Origin: Bacteroides_D sp963546395
GTDB lineage: Bacteria > Bacteroidota > Bacteroidia > Bacteroidales > CAJPTX01
DNA: 64,000 bases
Assembly (NCBI GenBank): GCA_963546395.1
Contig: CAUUMS010000002.1
Location: 1 to 64,000 of the forward strand
Direction: 5' to 3'
Part shown: piece after piece, positions 59,835-64,000 of the stretch
Numbering within the stretch: position 1 is the first letter of the stretch
How the letters are laid out: every line of letters begins with the position of its first letter
Notes under the pieces: model-generated
What the model was told of the DNA's origin: nothing
Seen by the model: the letters and a program-made list of their open reading frames with translations, nothing else
Databases searched by the model: none
Made by a program: the position numbers and the translations under genes

Positions 59835-60688
59835 TACTCGAGCATGGGATCTGGGCCGTACTGCGTGTCGAGTAGGCTGCGACTGTAGACATCCATGGCG
59901 CGACGGCTCATGCCCATGCTGCTGAAACCCCCGTCGTGATAGAGGTTCTGCATGGTGATCTTGCGGGTCATGTCGCTGAATAGCATCACGCAGAACTGGG
60001 CGCACTCGTGGGCATCGGCATTGCCCAGGGGCGACATGCGGTTGGCGAAGTCCATGAGTCCATCAAAGCCCTTAACGCCGCTCCCTGCAGTGGTGAGGGT
60101 GGGTGATTGCGAGACGGTGTTAATGCGCACCTTGCGATCGCGGCCGTAGATGTAGCCGAAGCTCCGGGCGATGGATTCTAGCAGTGCCTTGGCATCGGCC
60201 ATATCGTTATAGCCGAAGAGGGTGCGCTGCGCAGCGATGTAGCTGAGGGCTACCACCGAGCCCCATTGCACGATGGCATCATTCTTCCAGAGCACCTGTA
60301 GCAGCTTGTGGAACGAGATGGCTGAGATGTCGAGGGTCTTGGAGAAGAAGTCGTAGTCGAGGTCGTCGTAGGTTTTGTTACGCCGCACGTTGAGCGACAT
60401 GCCGATGGCGTGGAGCACGAAGTCGAATTGCCCCCCGAAGTGCGTCATGGCCTGCTCCACCAGGTGTTGCAGATCCTCCATGCTAGTGGCATCGGCCGCT
60501 ATCACCGGAGCCTGGCATTTCTCGGCTAGCGCATCGAGGGTGCCCATGCGCATGGCGAGCGGGGTGTTGGTCAGAATGATCTCTGCCCCCTCTTCTCGGG
60601 CCAGCTCGGCTACCTTCCAGGCGATGGAGCGGTCATTGAGCGCCCCGAATATGATACCCTTCTTTCCTTTCAGCAGATTGTAAGCCAT
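59834..60688 (-). CDS. fabI: Enoyl-[acyl-carrier-protein] reductase (NADH)
   Basis: Reduces trans-2-enoyl-ACP in the last step of fatty-acid elongation; target of triclosan-type inhibitors in other bacteria. 284 residues, SDR fold. Cofactor start GKKGIIFGALNDRSIAWKVA (family GxxxxxxSIA). The block DFVLHAIGMSLNVRR and the catalytic pair Tyr and Lys spaced by six residues in FGYNDMADAKALLESIAR are present, followed by RINTVSQSPTLTTAGSGVKG and the C-terminal YHDGGFSSMGMS. It lies 22 bases after recN and overlaps queC by its stop codon. Confidence 0.95.
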   Translation of the reverse strand: MAYNLLKGKKGIIFGALNDRSIAWKVAELAREEGAEIILTNTPLAMRMGTLDALAEKCQAPVIAADATSMEDLQHLVEQAMTHFGGQFDFVLHAIGMSLNVRRNKTYDDLDYDFFSKTLDISAISFHKLLQVLWKNDAIVQWGSVVALSYIAAQRTLFGYNDMADAKALLESIARSFGYIYGRDRKVRINTVSQSPTLTTAGSGVKGFDGLMDFANRMSPLGNADAHECAQFCVMLFSDMTRKITMQNLYHDGGFSSMGMSRRAMDVYSRSLLDTQYGPDPMLE

Positions 60689-60710
60689 GTCGTTTGCTTG
60701 CGTTTAGGGG

Positions 60711-62387
60711 CTATGAGTTGAGGTGTGCGGCCGTCAGCAGCTCGCGCGCATTCTGGAGTGCCGCCTCGCCAACGGATTCGCCGCTTAGCATCTTGGCTAT
60801 CTCGTGTACGCGCTCTTGCGGGTCGAGGAGGCGAATGCGGGAGTTGGTGCCCTCGGCGTCGCGCTCTTTGTAGACTAGGAAGTGATGCTCGCCGCATGCG
60901 GCGATCTGGGGGAGGTGGGTGACGTTGATGACCTGAAGGCTCTGCGACATCTCGCTCAGGATGGCCCCCATCTGGGTGGCCACGAGACCCGAGACCCCAT
61001 TGTCTATCTCATCGAAGACGATGGTGGGGAGTGCTGTGGAGAGCGCAAGCTGACGCTTGAGGCTCAGCATGACACGCGACATCTCGCCCCCCGAGGCCAC
61101 ACGGGCCAGGGGCTGAGGGGGAATCTGCGGATTGGCGGTGAAGAGCAGCTGCACCGCATCCGACCCAGTGGGCCCGGGCTCTGGGGTGGGTGATACGTCG
61201 ACGCAGAACTGCGCATGCGGTATGCCCACCTGGCGGAGGGTCTCCTCCACATGTTGCCCTAGCAGCGGGGCCGCGGCACATCGGGCTTCGTGCAGTGCCT
61301 GACCAAGGGTATCGAGCTCGGCGCGCTGTTTCCCGAGCGTGGACTCGAGCTCTTGGATCTTCTCGTCGAAGTGCAGGACATTCTCAATGCGATTCCCCAG
61401 CGTCTCTTGCAGGGATAGGAGCTCGGCGATATTCGCGCACCGGTGTTTGGCCATCAGCTGGTGGAGGAGGGCTAGGCGATCTTCCACTCGCTGTAGCTCG
61501 TCGGGGTCGGCATCCGCTTGTGTGAGCCGCTGCTCGATCTCCTGTGCTAGATCCCGGAGCTCAATGCGGACGGAGTCGGCGCGCTGTTGCAGGCTCTCGG
61601 TGGTGTGATCCACACGCGCGCAGCGGTCTAGGTGCGCACGTAGGGTGTGCAGGGCAGTGAGTGCACCCGGGGTGTCCTCGTCTCCCTGAAGGAGGGCGAG
61701 GGCCTGGGTATAATTCTGCATGAGCTCGTCGGCATGGGCGAGCCGCTGCTGCTGGAGCCCTAGCTCTTCTAGCTCGTCGGGCTGTAGCCGGGCTTGCATG
61801 AGCTCCTCATGCTGGTGAAGGGTGTACTCATGCTCGCTGAGGGTTTTGGCTTGCTCGCTCCGTAGCTGCCGTAGCTGCTGGCTGGTGGCCATCCATTGGC
61901 TGTACATCTCACCGTAGCTGCGCACGAGCGGTGTCAACTTGGCAAAGGCATCGAGCACGGAGAGCTGGAATGGGGCATCCTGGAGCAAGAGGTTGGCGTG
62001 CTGGGAGTGGATGTCGATGATGCGCTCAGCGACATCGCGGAGTACGCCCAGGGTGACGGGGACATCGTTGATGAAGGCGCGCGATTTCCCGTTGTCGCCC
62101 ACCATGCGCCGAATGGTGAGCTGGTCGTCGTAGTCGAGCCCATTGGCCTCGAGGAGCGATTGCAGGGAGTACTGGCGGATGTCGAAAAGAGCCTCCACCA
62201 CGCACTGCTTCTCGCCCGGGCGAATGACCGAGGCCTCGGCTCGCTGCCCGAGGATGAGTCCCAGAGCGCCGAGCAGAATGGATTTACCAGCCCCTGTCTC
62301 CCCCGTGATGGTGTTGAGCCCTGGGTAGAGGTCGAGATCCAGCGTGTCGATCAGCGCGTAATGCCTAATGTGCAGGTGCCGCAGCAT
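60711..62387 (-). CDS. recN: DNA repair protein RecN
   Basis: An SMC-like ATPase that holds broken DNA ends together during double-strand break repair. 558 residues. Opening MLRHLHIRHYALIDTLDLDL, Walker A GETGAGKSILLGALGLILGQ (about 30-49), RRMVGDNGKSRAFINDVPVT, then a long coiled coil (about 160-370, Gln/Leu/Glu rich). The second ATPase half has the signature RVASGGEMSRVMLSLKRQLA, Walker B PTIVFDEIDNGVSGLVA and the D-loop region VINVTHLPQIAACGEHHFLV. 6 bases after DUF4835; recN and this gene are neighbours throughout Bacteroidota. Confidence 0.95.
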   Translation of the reverse strand: MLRHLHIRHYALIDTLDLDLYPGLNTITGETGAGKSILLGALGLILGQRAEASVIRPGEKQCVVEALFDIRQYSLQSLLEANGLDYDDQLTIRRMVGDNGKSRAFINDVPVTLGVLRDVAERIIDIHSQHANLLLQDAPFQLSVLDAFAKLTPLVRSYGEMYSQWMATSQQLRQLRSEQAKTLSEHEYTLHQHEELMQARLQPDELEELGLQQQRLAHADELMQNYTQALALLQGDEDTPGALTALHTLRAHLDRCARVDHTTESLQQRADSVRIELRDLAQEIEQRLTQADADPDELQRVEDRLALLHQLMAKHRCANIAELLSLQETLGNRIENVLHFDEKIQELESTLGKQRAELDTLGQALHEARCAAAPLLGQHVEETLRQVGIPHAQFCVDVSPTPEPGPTGSDAVQLLFTANPQIPPQPLARVASGGEMSRVMLSLKRQLALSTALPTIVFDEIDNGVSGLVATQMGAILSEMSQSLQVINVTHLPQIAACGEHHFLVYKERDAEGTNSRIRLLDPQERVHEIAKMLSGESVGEAALQNARELLTAAHLNS

Positions 62388-62393
62388 GGGGGG

Positions 62394-63320
62394 CTAGGAT
62401 TGGGGCTTCTTGAGCATGTCGTCGTAACGCTTGGCGTTGGTGTTGTCTATCTCGCGCAGCACGTTGACGGCTTTGGCCCGCTCGGTGGAGGGCGACTGCT
62501 CAAAGGTGGAGATGAGCTCCTCGCGCTTGGCATCGAGGAAGAGCTGAAGGGCGAACATGTCGGGATCGGGCTTCTGGCGATACACCTTCTGCACCTCGAG
62601 CAAGGCCTGTAGCATCTGCGCCCGACCCTCGTTGAGCTTGTCGGCCATGAGGTCGAGCCCGCGGCGGTGGTAGGTGTACATGGCGCGGCGCAAGGGCCTA
62701 TACTTATCGCTGAGCATGTTGGCCGCTATCCAGAAACGGTTCTTGCGGTTCCCCTCGTAGGCTTTCCACCCGCGCTCGGGGGCGTTTTGGGCATTCTGCA
62801 CTACCTGCTCGGCTTTCTCGAAGTAGGGAGTGCCCCCGAGGGGTGAGAAGGTGTCATAATCGTACCCGAGCACGATGTACACGTAGAAGGCGAGGATGGC
62901 CGTGAGATTGCTCAGGTGGGCCGATTCGCTGAACTCGAGCTTCTCGTTCTCGATGTACTTGAACTGGATGTTATTATCCAGGATGTTGATGAGCGGCGCA
63001 TTGTAGGAGGTGCCGAAAATGGGGCGGCGCGATTGCACGTTGAGAGTGCCCTTGTACTCGTCGGAGCCCACCTGCTCGTTGAGCGTGAATATCATGGTGC
63101 ACTCTATGCGCTCGCTCTCGCTGTAGACATGCTCAGTCCACTGGGTGCTGTTGAGGAACTCGTACAGGGCACTCTGCATGGTCTGGAAGACATTGCGGTT
63201 GGTACCCTGAATCTTCTGCGAGTTGATCTGGATGTTGCATTTGAGCTCTTGCCCCCCGGCAGGGAGCACTGGCAGTGCGAGTGCCAGCAGTGCGCTGACG
63301 ATGTATGCAGTAACTTTCAT
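62394..63320 (-). CDS. DUF4835 family periplasmic protein (PorD-like)
   Basis: 308 residues. A signal peptide is seen (AYIVSALLALALPVLPAGGQ), followed by LKCNIQINSQKIQGTNRNVF and MQSALYEFLNSTQWTEHVYS, which is the usual start of DUF4835 proteins. The middle has ILDNNIQFKYIENEKLEFSE and IVLGYDYDTFSPLGGTPYFE, also typical. DUF4835 genes sit between coaBC and recN in Bacteroidota and are labelled PorD in some T9SS annotations, a link I recall but cannot confirm here. Its start overlaps the coaBC stop as ATGA. Confidence 0.85.
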   Translation of the reverse strand: MKVTAYIVSALLALALPVLPAGGQELKCNIQINSQKIQGTNRNVFQTMQSALYEFLNSTQWTEHVYSESERIECTMIFTLNEQVGSDEYKGTLNVQSRRPIFGTSYNAPLINILDNNIQFKYIENEKLEFSESAHLSNLTAILAFYVYIVLGYDYDTFSPLGGTPYFEKAEQVVQNAQNAPERGWKAYEGNRKNRFWIAANMLSDKYRPLRRAMYTYHRRGLDLMADKLNEGRAQMLQALLEVQKVYRQKPDPDMFALQLFLDAKREELISTFEQSPSTERAKAVNVLREIDNTNAKRYDDMLKKPQS

Positions 63321-64000
63321 TGCCCGGCGGCGGTTAGTAGTTGGGCAAGCTGATCCACGATGTGCTGAGCCAGGGTGGACTTCTCCTCCACCGGGCGTGG
63401 CTCGGCGTGCCCGTCTGCAAAAATGAGGGTGGCTTGATTGGTGCTGCTATCGAAGCCCGAGATGTGGGGTACGGGCGTGTTGAGCACGCAGAGGTCGAGG
63501 CGTTTGCGCTGTAGCTTAGCCAGGGCGTTCGCAGGCCCGTCGTGGGTCTCGAGCGCAAAGCCGATGAGGCGTTGCTGTGGCCCCTTGGTGGCTCCCAGGC
63601 TGGCGGCTATGTCGGGGCAAGCCTCTAGGCTAATCTGCAAGGTGGAGCCCGTGCGCTTTATCTTAGCCGTGGCTGGACTGGATGGGGTGTAGTCGGCCAC
63701 CGCAGCAGCCATGATGCCGGCATCCATCTTGGGCCACAGGGCCAGGGCTGCGTCGGCCATCTCCCGGGCTGTAGCCACCTGCGTGACGTGTACCTGGCTG
63801 CTGGGACTGGGGATGTACTGCGCCGGGCCGGTGATGCAGTGCACGGTGGCACCTGCGGCCACTAGGGCCTCGGCCAGGGCAGTGCCCATGCGTCCGCTGG
63901 AGCTGTTGGAGATGTAGCGAACCGGATCGATGTGCTCCCGGGTGGGCCCAGAGGTGAGTAGCACATTGCGCCCAGCCAGCGGCTTTTGCGTGGGGGCTAG
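63317..64000 (-). CDS. coaBC: CoaBC, phosphopantothenate-cysteine ligase part (partial)
   Basis: The C-terminal 227 codons of the bifunctional CoaBC, cut by the right edge of the window. The frame continues unbroken from a GTG at 63964 to base 64000 (LAPTQKPLAGRN before VLLTSGPT), so the apparent GTG start is internal. CoaB, present here, joins cysteine to 4'-phosphopantothenate with CTP in CoA synthesis. Seen: LLTSGPTREHIDPVRYISNS with SSGRMGTALAEALVAAGATV, then MAAAVADYTPSSPATAKIKR (the AAVADY and Lys segment) and GFALETHD. The CoaC decarboxylase half would lie beyond the window. Confidence 0.93.
   Translation of the reverse strand, partial: LAPTQKPLAGRNVLLTSGPTREHIDPVRYISNSSSGRMGTALAEALVAAGATVHCITGPAQYIPSPSSQVHVTQVATAREMADAALALWPKMDAGIMAAAVADYTPSSPATAKIKRTGSTLQISLEACPDIAASLGATKGPQQRLIGFALETHDGPANALAKLQRKRLDLCVLNTPVPHISGFDSSTNQATLIFADGHAEPRPVEEKSTLAQHIVDQLAQLLTAAGQ

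Overview
The window comes from a member of Bacteroidota, most likely the Porphyromonadaceae and close to Porphyromonas. It carries type IX secretion (T9SS) genes: a full-length SprA/Sov translocon next to ruvA and pdxA, a 3133-residue secreted protease with a C-terminal T9SS sorting domain, a PorE-like OmpA protein, and a DUF4835 gene in the recN/coaBC neighbourhood. Promoters fit the Bacteroidota -7 box TAnnTTTG rather than TATAAT. Tryptophanase, gmk, yicC, an EptA-like phosphoethanolamine transferase, and a HU-CCDC81/SPOR protein also fit an asaccharolytic anaerobe of this group. Species assignment is not possible by reading alone.

Layout. (1) 0.2-5.5 kb, minus strand: a HU/SPOR envelope protein and a shikimate cluster aroB-aroD-aroE-aroA. 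(2) 5.8-6.8 kb, minus: a ParA ATPase with a small partner in place of ParB. (3) 7.4-18.4 kb, plus: EptA-like transferase, then pdxA-ruvA-sprA. (4) 18.4-22.9 kb, plus: a run of nine small, tightly packed, mostly unrecognised genes closed by a terminator. An Imm17-like two-helix membrane protein, a leucine-rich-repeat protein and a barstar-like protein mark it as a probable polyimmunity locus; no toxin gene lies in the window. (5) 23.2-29.5 kb: flavin reductase, pyrE and a START-like protein, a NUDIX hydrolase, polA and an RsmI-like methyltransferase. (6) 30.2-37.7 kb, plus: PpiD-like chaperone, a lipoprotein, a DUF5723 outer-membrane protein and a PD40/OmpA protein, ending in a strong terminator. 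(7) 38.1-47.5 kb: the giant subtilisin-like T9SS cargo, with its own terminator. (8) 47.8-51.2 kb, plus: tnaA-yicC-gmk-nadD. (9) 51.5-57.0 kb, minus: a Cache-HAMP-GAF-PAS sensor, a von Willebrand A-like protein, ung and a decayed restriction-modification gene. (10) 57.4 kb, plus: an ECF sigma factor divergent from the sensor. (11) 58.4-64.0 kb, minus: coaBC (cut by the window edge), DUF4835, recN, fabI, queC and queE in one tight operon.

Three intergenic regions (7.2, 29.7 and 58.2 kb) hold diverged copies of one palindromic element of about 67 bases, which no listed gene explains. No rRNA, tRNA, CRISPR array or intact insertion sequence was found.
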